This document shows positions 35,842 through 47,517 of a DNA stretch of 64,000 nucleotides, in pieces. Made by a program: the position numbers and the translations under genes. Within the stretch, counting starts at the first letter, position 1. Every line of letters begins with the position of its first letter. The stretch comes from Neckera pumila (lineage: Eukaryota > Streptophyta > Bryopsida > Hypnales > Neckeraceae): positions 14,322,001 to 14,386,000 of the forward strand of contig OZ018415.1 in NCBI GenBank assembly GCA_963969595.1, in the 5' to 3' direction. Below the pieces are notes generated by a model. It was not told the DNA's origin, did not search any database, and worked only from the letters and a program-made list of their open reading frames with translations.

Positions 35842-37559
35842 CTTAAGCTCACGCACTATGGAACTTCACTATACTAGTTGAGTAGTTGGTTGATGTGGCC
35901 AAACTTTGGCCACATCATTTTATGATATTTCATTAAATTTTGAATTTTTTTGAGAATATATCTATACACACATATATATACATACATATATGTGATTTTT
36001 TTTTTGAATTTTAAATTTTGAATTTTTTTTTTAAGATTTTAAAGTTTGGCTAGCAATACCTAATTCACAGTATGAGGAACGGCCCTTTACCCACCCCCAC
36101 CCCCACCCCAAAATCTCATCTTATGTCTATTTGTCTATTTTAATAAAGATTAAAGAAAACAAGTTAGAAATTGAGATTTTAGAAGATTAGTTAAATGGTT
36201 TAACCCCTAAAGGACCAAGGGGTGTCTAGATTTTTAAAATTGTGAAGACCTATTATAAAATGCAATTTAGAAGAATATTTTAATGATGAATCTCAAATAG
36301 TAATTGTAAAATACTACTTATAGATCACATCCATACAATTAGATCAACAAAAAAACATACCAATATTTTCAGTAAAATTTGAACCAAAAATTGGAAATTC
36401 CTTTGAAAATCAATTGTAGATTGAATAATTATGATTTTTAAGAGGATTTTTTTGGTAAGCTCAAAATACTGAATTCTAATTATAGTGATTTTTTGAAGAT
36501 TTTTATTTGAATTTTTGATTCAAGTCATTTTTGAAGTGGTCATTCTTTGAACTGAAAAAGTTGCTTTTTGAGGCTAGACCTCCCAATACCTTTTGAATTA
36601 TAGAATGTTTTCAGAGCAAAATCTTTATAATCTAAATTGTACAGATATTAAAAAACAATATTTTAATATTATTTTGTATAGTTTAGATTATAAAGATTTG
36701 GATCATTGAAGGATCATTGAAACTAATACATATATCTGGTCTGAACTGGTTTCATTTTGATGGAAGCACAGTATGCTCAAACATAGAACCATGGAGAACC
36801 CGATGGAGAAAAAACAGTTGTTTTATGCAAGTGGGGGTAGCGTGCATGACAATCCATATGGATCCTGTCAAAACATAGTAGTTGCAAGGTTGAAAAAATT
36901 TAAAACCTCCAATTTAAGCATAGCAATTTAACTTTTTCAAAAATATTCAACTATGAATATGTGGGGATTTATTTTGGCTTTCAACTCCAAAAATTTAATT
37001 GTGATTTGAATCCTCCATTCAAGAGTTATAGACAAAGTTAAGAGAGATTGAATATGAACTTCAATATCCCTCTCTAAATTTTGTCCATAACTTTCTAGGC
37101 CTATGATGTGAAAGATGTGGATTTTCAAAGTTTTTATGAATTAAAAAATTAGAAAATCACTTAAGCTTATATTTTGGTTGTGGCAATGGCATATGGAGCA
37201 CTAATCTAAAGTAACTGCACCTAAAATTGTACGCTTTCTAAAATTGCACAATGGATATTCTTGCCAAAAAATGTACTCCAACTATTCATATGTCTCTAAG
37301 ATCGCTTTTGGATACATTTATTCTTAGCACTTTGGAAATTTGTAGTTTATTCACATGGTGTCCAAAAAATGCATTCTAATATAATTTAGAATCCCCACCA
37401 ATGGGATCCACAATTTTTTTCAATATAATAATGCAAACCATGTTGAATCATGCTGAATCATGCTGAATTGCTTAACTCTGCAATTTAAGGTCAGTTACCT
37501 TATACCTTAAATTAGATTTTTTTTTTTTTTAATTTGTTTTGTATACTTAATACAATTAG
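35842..37559. other. AT-rich tract with an orphan F1 terminus
   Basis: TTAACCCCTAAAGGACCAAG (36200-36219) is an excellent F1 left end, but the following sequence does not match the F1 interior and no right end was found. A CA/TA-rich microsatellite lies at about 35960-35995 and a (CCCCCA) run at 36090-36108. Otherwise no gene or complete element. Confidence 0.45.
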
Positions 37560-38340
37560 ATCTAAGAAATTGTGAGACGTCTGGTAGTGTTCTTGATATC
37601 ATTTGAAAGCTCTTGGCAAAGAAGGGTGCACAAACTTTATTTCATGGCATTTGGACCTACAGTGCCAAAGTCATTAAATTTCTAAGTTTTTATGAATGAC
37701 AAAATTTGAATTAACTTATCCTTTATTTTGGAAAAAAACTAATTTTCACATTGCATGTTTAAATGCTACAAAACAAAGCCTTTGCACACTTTTGTGCATA
37801 GAGCTTTTTATTTGTACCAAAAGCGCAATCTCTTACACTCCAACCAAGCCCTTACACTCTTTTTTGTGCATAACAAGTACCTTAAATGAGGCTGTTTGTT
37901 TGTTTGTTTGTTTGTTTTGTTTTGTTTTGTTTTGTTTTGTTTTGTTTTGTTTTGTTTTGTTTGTAGCATGGACAACTTCCTGACCGTGCGTCCCCCAGCC
38001 GCGTGCTTGGTACCGTTGGAAAGCTCTCGCCGAGGAGGGGTGCACCGGCTTGGTTTCGTGGCATTTGGAGCGGTGGTGCAAAAGTTATTGAATTTCAAAG
38101 TATTTATTGATTAAAAAATTAGAAAATTACTTTTACTTTGATTTTGGTGGCGTTCTTGGTAGTGGGAGTGGAACCGGGAGTAGAATTGGGAGTAGAATTG
38201 GAAGTAGAACCAAGAGTGGAACCGGGAGTAGATGAAAATTGGGCCAACGGCATAGGGTCACACTAATAAGTATTAAATTTCAAGGTTCTAACAAATTAAA
38301 AAAGTAAAAAATTATTTTCATTTTGAGTTTGGCAATGGCA
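37560..38340 (+). repeat. Dispersed ~250-bp repeat, two adjacent units plus microsatellites
   Basis: Units at about 37570-37720 and 37965-38160 share GTACC(G/A)TTGGAAAGCTCT, GGGTGCAC, TGGCATTTGG and AAAGTTATTGAATTTCAAAG. Related units are at 39690-39850 and 42440-42870. Between them lies a (TTTG)n then (TTTTG)n microsatellite (37893-37962), and a ~12-bp GGAGTAGAACCG minisatellite follows (38157-38236). The unit at 37965 is strikingly GC-rich compared with its relatives. Confidence 0.6.
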
Positions 38341-39069
38341 CAAGGCACAATAGTTGTTTATAAAAGATGGGATCTATTTAAACTAGAGATTGTTTGCATT
38401 CTATATCTATGTACAATAATGAATTATATCATTACCACCCAAATTTGAAGGTGTGGCATCTCTTGCACTTGTCAAAGGTTTCACTTGTAACTTAATTACA
38501 TTGAACAAGGATGCAAGATACTTATATAATAATCAAGAGTTTTTACCTTCTACAAAATGATTTCTTCAAAAACACAAACCAAAAGTTGGCATTTAATACA
38601 AATTTTTGAAGGAAATTATCTTCATCAATGCTGCTTCTTCAAATTTTGGTTCTCATAGATTTTTTTTCCAATATGTAGAATCATCTGCATGAATACAAGA
38701 TGTTAGTAACTTGTAATAGTTTTTGAGAAGTTTAAGAGATCGGTAAGACAATTGATTCTTTATTGAAGTCTTTATGCAAATTTAAAAAATAGAGGTTATA
38801 GAGTATTATTGCAACCTTGCAAAGATGGTAAGATATTCCCATTCCCCTCCAAAGATATGTTGCTATATAAATTTAGCAAGATTGTTTGTACACCACTTGC
38901 TAAAGGGTTAGTGAACAGATTCTAAATGTATGGAAAAGATGAGTATTTGGGATCAATAAATGAGATGATATTGGGTTTCTAATGGTTTTTGAATTCTTTG
39001 TCTTGGGATCATAATTTTGTGTTAGAATTTGTATAACTATATGAAGATAACATCATTGCTTCACATTTA
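38341..39069. other. AT-rich intergenic DNA
   Basis: No gene, complete element or clear repeat was recognised. Confidence 0.45.
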
Positions 39070-39690
39070 AAGTAACATTTTTTTTTCCATCAAAAACACT
39101 CAAAACCGTCATTTCTATTGCACAAAACAAAAAATTTTAATTTTAATTTTTTGACATATCTAATTATTATAGAATCTTGTATTATAATATAGTACAATAA
39201 AAAAATGCATATGTAGAAGAAATTTTAGAAACTTTGACCAAATTGCAAGATATTTACATTTGAAGTGAAGAAAACAAGTTCTTTTGCTCTTTGCTTGATT
39301 AGATTTTTTACTTTGAATCTTATAGTTTAAAAGTTTTACAATATTGATTGGGAATTTTTAATTTTAAATGTCAATCATTGACTTGAAAGCCTTGGATAAA
39401 AACTTCTAAAAAACATACCTAATTTTTACTCGTTAAAAAATTATTAGGTAGAAATAGGGTCAAGATTGAAGGAAAAACTAAATTGTTAATATCTCTAAGA
39501 AGAAACTAAAGCATATTAATATATTAATTTCAATAGTGAGATTGTTCTAGCAAAGGATCTTAATTTTGTGAAACCTTTTTTGGAAAATTTATCAAAATTG
39601 AATTGAGAAATGAATCCTACAAGTTATTATTTTAGGAAGAAGCTCTAATTGCTTAAAAAACAAGATTATCCATGATTTTCATACTACAAC
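39070..39690 (-). mobile_element. F1 element, truncated
   Basis: This minus-strand copy contains the 3' two thirds of F1: the 3' end near 39080 (CCATCAAAAACACTCAAAACCG), the interior with TTTTTACTCGTTAAAAAATT, and the AAACAAGATTATCCAT block at 39660-39680. The 5' part with the CCCCTAAAG end is missing where the dispersed repeat unit begins (about 39690). Confidence 0.65.
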
Positions 39691-40231
39691 TTTCACGTCG
39701 CATGTCTATACGGTAGAAAACAAAGCCTTTGTACTTCTTCATGCATAAAGCTTTTTGTTCATATCAAAATCACAGCCCCTCATACATCAACTGATCAACA
39801 AAACTTTTACACTCCTTTTGATGTAAAAAGTTATACATTTTGGAGTTATTCTCAAATTTAAACCCCTAAGTTTCCAAAGTCCTTGCAAGGGACTCTTGGA
39901 ATTTTGGATAGGCTTGTGTGACCTCAAATTTTGACATGAATTTTTAAAATTTTAAACATTTTTTGACATGAAAATAAAAGATTAGATTAGCTTTATGAAA
40001 ATATATTTTTTATTTTAATTGGTGCTTGGGAACAAAAGTTATGCCACCTTTAGTCCAAAAAGCAACTCAAGGTGTAGCCAAAAAATAATCACAAATTATT
40101 GAAAATTTTTAATTTTAATTTTTTTCTTGGAGATTATATTTTTGTCTACATTTTAATCATTGATTCATTCTATTTGGACTAGTAATGAGAAAGCTATGGA
40201 TAATCTTGTTTTTTAGGCAATCAAAGCATTT

Positions 40232-41075
40232 TCTTGCCTCCGCTTCTATACTACTTAATAGCAAGGCTACGACTCCTTTCTCCATTCAAAGGGAAGTTAG
40301 GCAAGGGTGCTCGCTGGCACCTTACCTTTTTCTCCTCATTGGTGAGGCACTACACATGATGATCTCAGAGGAGCAACGCCAGGGGAGTATTCAAGGTATC
40401 CAACTACGTACCAAATAGCAACCTTTAGTAGTTGATCTCCAATTTGCGGATGGCACCGAGCTCTCGTTACTTGGTCAAGAAAAGATTCTAAGAAGATCTA
40501 TTTCACTTATGGATAGGTTTGGTTCGGCCTTGGGCCTTATAATTAATTGGACAAAGATCGTTGGCTACTAGTTCTCAAGTCTTCCTAAACTAGCATGGCT
40601 AGATAATTTCAACCTGGTTTGGGCCTACTCTGTCCTTCACTAAGCTATTGGGTGCACCCTTTGGCATCACACTTGATACTCAAGACATCGATGGATTTCT
40701 TAAACAAAAAATCGCCAAAAATCTCACCCAAAGTTTTTTTTAGTAAGAAGAGTTATGGTGGTCAATGTTGTTCTCCTTTCTACCCTATACTATTTTGTAG
40801 CCATAGAGAAGGGGCTCTCTTCAAGCTACCTGGTCTATTTGGGGAAGCCTTTGCAATTACTTATGGAGCGGCACTGAACACAATTCACATACAAGAGTTT
40901 GTTGGAATGATTGTTGCCTATTTAAAAATCTTGGTGGGTTGAAACTATTGGATCTAGAAATTTCCATGGTTGCTTTACTGGCCAAATGGAGCATATTTGC
41001 TATAGAGCTTGGCATAACAAACCTCAAGGTTCTCCATAGGTTTAGAACAAATTGCATTGTAATCTCATCTTAGAC
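40232..41075 (+). mobile_element. LINE reverse transcriptase fragment
   Basis: Translated blocks are typical of plant LINE reverse transcriptase, spread over shifted frames. In order they are PFSIQREVRQGCSLAPYLFL, then QFADGTELSL, LGAPFGITLD, and the C-terminal GGLKLLDLEISMVALLAKW. The catalytic FADD motif has become FADG. Frameshifts and stops separate the blocks. The 5' half of the ORF is absent. It lies within an F1 element whose flanking sequence is partly deleted. Confidence 0.8.
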
Positions 41076-41243
41076 CTATTAATAATTTAGTATTTCCTTC
41101 AAGCTTGAATCTACATCTATATAACAAATTTTTAATGAGTGAAAATTAAGCGTTTTTTGGTTGAATTTTTTTTGAGATTGTCGATTCAATGTTTTAAGAT
41201 AACTAATTAATAAAATCAAAACCAATAGTACAAAATTTTTAAA

Positions 41244-42176
41244 TTAATGCCTAAAAGTCCTATTGTCCCTATGACCCTGTGGGGGACATAATGGATTTTA
41301 AGCAAGCTGAAGCTACAGTCTCAATATTTATCACAATTTTCTAAAACTTTTTGTGAAGATAGAATGATATTTTAGCTTCTTGAAAATATGATTTTTATTT
41401 CAATTGGTTTTCAAGGCCAAAAGTTATGGCACAAAACCCCTTTTTTTAGGTGCAATAGGCATAATCCCCCCACCAAAAAAAATTTAATTAAATTTTTTTT
41501 TTTCATATATTGTAGTTTATCTACATGTAAAGCTTTTGTTTTATATATTCCATTTGGATTTGTTACGCAAAGTTATGGAAAATCTTATTTTTTGGGCAAT
41601 TAGCTCATTTTCTTGAAAATAATCTTGTAGGATTCAGTTATTAACTCAATTTCCATAGTTTTTCTAAAAAAGCAGTTTCACAACAATAAAATCTCTTGCT
41701 AAAACAATCTCACCATTGACATTTGTGTACTCTAATTCCACCTGAAAGCTATTAGCCATTTATTTTTTCCTTTGTTCTTGAATCTACTTCTACTTAGTAA
41801 TTTTTAATGAATGAAAATTAAGTGTGTTTTTTAAATTTTTCTTTAGATTCTCAACTCAATTATTCTACATAAAAGATTAGAAATTCAAAATCACTTGTGC
41901 AAAAAATTTAGGTTAAGATGATTCAAAAGCTAAAAATGTAGTAAAAAAAGGTGCAAAAAGTCCTTTATTCTTCACTTTAAATTATGCAAATATCTTGAAA
42001 TCTACATTGTCAAAGTTTCCAAAATTTCTTCCACACATTTGTATACTAGTCTAGCAAAAGGTGCTACAATTAGATATGCAAGAAAACAAATTTTAAAGTT
42101 TTTTGCATTTTGCAATAGAAATGGCAATTTTGAGTGGATTTTGATATAAATAGGGTCATGGGACTTTAGTAGTTAA
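41244..42176 (+). mobile_element. F1 element, complete copy nested in an older F1
   Basis: The 933-bp copy is bounded by TTAA (41244-41247; 42173-42176). The ends are TGCCTAAAAGTCC and, inverted, CTACTAAAGTCCC. The uninterrupted F1 copies carry a single TTAA at this point (AAATTTTAAGTTAAGAAGG at about 59745), so the TTAA on each side is a target duplication. No coding capacity. Confidence 0.85.
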
Positions 42177-42439
42177 GTAGATATAAAGCCAAATAATCTA
42201 CTTGAAGAAGATGCAAAAAACCTTGCTTTGTTGACTTTAAATGCAAATATACGCGGTCAAAGCTTTTGAATTTCTTCCACATATTATAATACTAGCCTAG
42301 TACAAGTTCCTACGGACGGGTTAGGTATGCAAACAAAATACAAGTTTTCAAGTTTATTGCTCTTTGCTATAGAAATGACAGTTTTGAGTGGTTTTGATGG
42401 GGAAAAGGCCTTGAAACTTTAGGGGTTAAAATTTAAAAA

Positions 42440-42870
42440 AATTATTTTTACTTTTATTTTGATTGTGGTAATAACATAGGGCACATTGGTTTATACCTTA
42501 AAATTAGGATGTTTGTTTGTTTTGTTTCGTTTGGCGGCATTCTTAGTACCATCGGAAGCTCTCTGCAAGGAAGTTTGCACAAACTTTGGTGTATAAAAGT
42601 TATTGAATTTCAAAAAAATTGTAAATAAGAAAATTGAATGAAAATAATTATCTTTTGTTTTGGAAAAACCATATTGAACTTCACATCGCATGTCCAAATG
42701 CCACGCAACAAAAGCCCTTGCACTCTTTTGTGCATAAAGCTTTCTATTAGTATCAAGAACACAACCTCACACACACAAGCAACAAATTTTGTTGCAGTCC
42801 TTCATACATAAAAGATATTGAATTTCAAAGTCTTTACAAATTAAAAAATTAGAAAATTATCACTTTTAGT
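42440..42870 (+). repeat. Dispersed ~250-bp repeat units
   Basis: Two decayed units of the repeat described at 37560-38340. They share TTTGTTTTGTTTCGTTTG, AGTACCATCGGAAGCTCT, GTGCATAAAGCTTT and ATTGAATTTCAAAGTCTTTA. They abut the right end of the F1 element. Confidence 0.55.
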
Positions 42871-43115
42871 TTTATTTTGGGAGACACTGGTGGGATGAAG
42901 CAATGAAGCTGTCAAGCAAACTGTCTGAAAAAACAGCATGATTTTGGAACTCTGCATATTTCAGTAAGCTGGTGCAGTAATAGTTTGACTGGTTGATTAA
43001 AAGTTCAGGCTTTCATTAGGACTTTGGCTTTAAGAATGCAAATTAAGGGTCATTATAACACTTTTATTTTTAAAGACTAATATAATTAAGTAATTTGTTA
43101 CTTGCACAAATTAAA

Positions 43116-44051
43116 GTAACCCCTAAAGGACCAAACCGCGCATTTTTTTGGAAACATAGCGATTTTGGGCAGCTCACTACAAACATAAATTTTATTTTTT
43201 TTCTTTGAAATTTTCACACAATATATGCCCAAGGAGTAGCTTTAAGGCCCAACAATTTTCAGAGCTTTTGACTATGTGGTTAAAAAGTTATTGGATGATA
43301 TGTCGTTTTCAATGTTTGGCAGGCAGCTCAAAAAAATTCTGAAAAATTACTTTTAAGAAAACAAAAATTTGAAATTGGTCCTCTAGATTTACATATACGT
43401 AGAAAGCTTTGAATCATTCCATTTTGATTTGTGAGATGAAAATTATGAAATGTGCTAGTTTGTGGGCAGTTATGGATTCCTGACTCTAAAATAAACTTTG
43501 GAGTTCTTTATTTAACTCAATTTTTAATTTTTTTCAACAAAAATAAAAGCATGTGATGTATGTTATTTATTACAACATTATGACCGTTGGGATTGGCATT
43601 TTATAATTCCATTATTTAATTCTTAACAATTTAGTATATTGAATCATTCTCTACTTCTTTCTACTTACTATTTTTTTCCTATATGTTGTACAACTCCAAA
43701 CCTTTTGAAATTTTTCAAGCATGTAGCCAACTTGCTTCAAAAAATGTATTTTAAAAGTTACCACCATTTTGGACATTTCTTCATATAAATGTGACCTTGT
43801 AAAGTGCAGCTGCCCATTTTTTTGCAGGGACAAAAAAAGCATTTTTGTCAATTCAAATGTTATTATTTTGCAATCTACGTGGTGGAAAATTTTGAAATTT
43901 TTTCTACATCTTTTCAAACTAGTGCACTACAAGATCCTATGGTTACATGTGTCCAAAAATGTTTTTCTTCTTAAATTTGGTACTTGAACTAGAAATGACA
44001 ATTTTGGAGGAGTTTTGGTGAAGACACAGTAAAAAAACTTTAGGGATGTGA
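43116..44051 (+). mobile_element. F1 element, near-complete copy
   Basis: The 5' end CCCCTAAAGGACCAAACCG follows GTAA; the 3' end CTTTAGGGAT precedes GTGA. Length (about 930 bp) and order of landmarks match other F1 copies. The flanking tetramers are degraded from TTAA. The interior is more diverged than in copies 33959 and 41244, suggesting an older insertion or a subfamily. Confidence 0.7.
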
Positions 44052-44959
44052 CTTTAGTAAATTAGTGTCACATGCACTAAATAATAGGGCCAATGATGTT
44101 ATATAGCTACTAGCTTATTATAGCTGGTCCTAGATTGGATTTTTGGTTTTTGAATTATGGTTTAATTTTATTTCCTTCAATCACGCATTACAACACTACA
44201 TGCCTTAATTTGGAACCATTTAAAGTCCCAAAATGTATCACCTTACACCTAATTGAGTTTTGTTCAACATAAAGATAGTCTATATACATGTATTAGTATT
44301 TGTTTAATAGAAACAATTTATTATATTATTACTTTTTTAAATACAGGATATTTAAGGCATTAATGATAAGTCACCTCAAGGTTGACAAAGTCCCAAATTC
44401 ATGCAAAAGTCTCAATAATTATAACAAATATACTATTGATAATTATTATTTTTGCTACTAAATTTGCAATATAAATAGGTGTATTATCATATATTTCTTT
44501 CTAATCTAAAATTCCCTTTGTTTCTTAGTAATACTTGTGTTTCTTTTGTATTTTACAAAAGATTCAATACTAATACTATTTAAAAACAGAGAGAGTATGA
44601 GCTTTTGAGAGGATGGTATTCTTTTGTTTATTATTGACTCATTAGAAATAATGTCGGGCCATTAGGAGTCCGCTTCATAGGAAGCAAAAAGAGATCTAGT
44701 TGAAGTAATTTGTGCTTTACATTATAAGGAAAATACAACTTCAAACAAGATCCCAAATCTGAACCAACAACAATATTTATGAATAGATTCAAAAAATTGA
44801 TAAAGAATAGTCTTAGACTCCTAGTTGGTCAAACTTTGGCTAACAAGGATTACAACTATCAAATTATTGTCTTTTGAATTTTTTTGAAGAAAAAAAAAAT
44901 CAAAAGGTGACATCATTGCTAAACCAATTTTGCGATCCTTTGTAAGTTCCATTTTTTTT
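44052..44959. other. AT-rich intergenic DNA
   Basis: No gene or complete element recognised. Confidence 0.45.
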
Positions 44960-45002
44960 GTAATGCTTCCAATGCATTTTCATCATTGGCCAAAGCTCCC
45001 AA

Positions 45003-45252
45003 CATTAGAAAAAATCTGAGGCTATAGGAGGGCCGTTTTCTTGCATGAAAATGTGCAATTGCAAAGAATATTAGCTCAAAATGGACGTAACAGAATCTTA
45101 CCAATCAATATCAGCTTGTGTGCCCCGTCGGATTTTCAATTAAAAAAATTATGTTTTATAATTTTTTTATAATATTTTTTATTATTCTTTAAAAAATAAA
45201 ATTTTATTTCATTGTCAAATGAACCTCTATAGGGCCTAGATTTTTTGTAATG
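45003..45252. mobile_element. Small F2 element in the minisatellite
   Basis: The 250-bp copy has the ends CATTAGAAAAAATCTGAGGC and (inverted) CATTACAAAAAATCTAGGCC, followed inward by TATAGGAGG/TATAGAGG. CAA on each side, against a single GACAATAC in other array units, suggests a short target duplication. The interior is AT-rich and palindromic. Confidence 0.75.
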
Positions 45253-46099
45253 CAATACTTTTTGCAAACCAATGAAAGCCTTTGATTTAAAATCAATGTC
45301 CCCTCCAAGGCATCTTCTAGCATTGGCCAAAGCTTTTGACAATACTTTTTGCAAACCAATGGGAGCCTTTCATCCAAACTAAAGGTCTCCTTCAAGTCAT
45401 ATCTAGCATTGACTAAAGCTTCTTAAATTACTTTCTTTAAACCAATGGGAGCCTATCATTCAAACTAAAGGTCTCCTCTAAGGCATCTCCCAATATTAGC
45501 CAAAAATTTTGATAATATTTTCTACACAATATTAACTAATGAAAGGCTCTCATTCAAACTAAAAGCTCTTTCTCAGGCATTCCATAGCATTTGCCAAAGC
45601 TATAGTTGACAATACTTTTTACTAACTAATGAAAGCCTCTGATTTAAAAAAAGGCCCCTCCAAGGCATCCTCCACCATTGGCCAAAGCTATTGACAATGA
45701 TTTTTGGAAACCAGTATGAGCCTTAGATTCAAACTAAATGCCTCCTCCAAGATATCCTCTACCATTAGACAAAGTTACTTACATTACTTTCTACGATCCA
45801 ATAAAAGCCTCGGATTTAAACTTAAAATCTCCTCCAAAGACATCTCTAATAAACTAATAGGTCAAGCTATTGAATAATTTCTACAAATCAATGAGAGCCT
45901 CTGATTCAAACTGAGAATCCTCTCGAAGGTATCTCCAACATTAACCAAAGCTATTGACAATAATTTCTAAAGCAAATCAATGAGAGCCTCTAGTCTAAAC
46001 TAAATGTCTCCTCTAAGGCATCTCCCACCATTGGCCAAAGCTATTGGCAATACTTTCTACTATTCAATGATAGACTTTCATTCAAACTAAAGGTCCCCT

Positions 46100-47027
46100 T
46101 TAACCCCTGAAATACCAAGGTATTTTTTGGCTCCAAAACCATTAAAAACTGCCATGTTTGTTGCAATCACCTAAGAAACAAATAAAACATTTTTTCAAAA
46201 ATCAAAATACAGGATCTTTTATTTTACTTGTCCTTAATCATGTTATAAAAATTTCATGAAGTTTGACCATACGGATTGGAGGATATTAGCATTTGAACGC
46301 TAGAAAAATTGTTTTTTTTTAATACTGGAAAAGTTGAAAAAATAAGTTTTTTTGAATGTTGGCCTGCAATTTCAGATGACTTTGATCGCCATTTGTGGAA
46401 CTTTTTTGCGCTATGAATCATAAATTTATAATTGTTTTTTTGAAAATTTGAGTTGAAATTTGGTATTAAAAGTCAAAACTATATTTTTATTCATTAAGAA
46501 TTTGTTAAGTAAAAATAGGTCCAAAATTGACAAAACACTAAATTGTTAATAGCTCTAAGATGGAGTTGAAATATTATAATCCAAATTGTGAGACTCTTCT
46601 TGCAAACAGACTTCATGTTTTTTAAAAAAAAATTGAAAAATGAATTCTATAAGTTGTTTTTTGAAGAATACACTTAAATTGCCTGAAAAACAAGATTGTC
46701 TATAACTTTTTTGTTATTAGTTCAGATAAAAATGAATCAAAGCTTCAAATATAAACAAAAATATAATCTTTCAAAAATAAATTTTAAATTTTAAAAATTC
46801 CTTTTTATTTGTTTTATTTGTTTGCTCTAGCAAACTGCTTTTAAGATTTAGGATGGCATAACTTTTTCTCCTTGGCATTGATTGAAATAAAAATTATATT
46901 TCAAGAAAGCCAATGTGATTCTCTATCTTTTGTTAAAAGATTTAGAAAAAATCAAGTCAAAATTTGAGCCTAAGTATCTAAAATCCCAAGTGTCCCCCAA
47001 GGAAATTTTGGTACTTTAGGATATTAA
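46100..47027 (-). mobile_element. F1 element, complete copy, minus strand
   Basis: The 928-bp copy is flanked by TTAA (46100-46103; 47024-47027) and inserted in the minisatellite: AGGTCCCCT on the left and GGCATTCTCCAACC on the right are adjacent in intact units. Its ends are CCCCTGAAATACCAAGG and (inverted) TATCCTAAAGTACCAAA. Interior landmarks are all in reverse. No coding capacity. Confidence 0.8.
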
Positions 47028-47517
47028 GGCATTCTCCAACCTTGGCCAAAGCTTTTAGCAATATTTTCTGCAAACCATTGAGAGACTCGCATTCAAACTA
47101 AGAGTTTCCAAAGGCAATGATTTTCCCACTATTGATCAAAGCTATTGGCAATACTTTTTGAAAACCAATATGAGCCTCTAGTTGAAACTAAAGATCCCGT
47201 CTATGACATCTCCTAGTAGTAGCTAAAGCTATTGACGATACTTTCTATGAATCAATGAGAGCCTCTGATTTAAATTAAAGATTTTTTCTTAGACATCTTT
47301 TAGTTGTAGCTAAAGCTAGTGACAATACTTTCAATTTAAACTAAAAGTCCAACCTTTCAATTTAAACTAAAAGTCCCATCCAAGGCATCTACAACACTGA
47401 CTGTAACTATTCACAATATTTTTTTGAGCAAATTAATGAAAGCCTCCAATATAAAGAAACATCTCCTTCAAAGCATCCTTCACTATAATTGGCCAAGGTT
47501 ATTAACAATACTTTCAC

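Larger units (their letters stand above)
39858..42429 (+). mobile_element. F1 element split by a LINE fragment and a younger F1 copy
   Basis: The left end TTTAAACCCCTAAGTTTCC is at 39858 and the right end CTTTAGGGGTTAA is at 42429. Interior blocks appear in correct F1 order in three pieces: 39863-40231, 41076-41247 and 42173-42425. The first gap is filled by non-LTR retrotransposon sequence with loss of about 170 bp of F1. The second is a complete F1 inserted at an internal TTAA. Joined, the pieces make one F1 element of near-normal length. Confidence 0.8.

Noticed and set aside
37808..38114. Open frames of 60-96 codons on both strands across 37808-38114
   Set aside because: They are translations of the (TTTTG)n microsatellite and the GC-rich repeat unit, open in several frames at once, so they are not genes.
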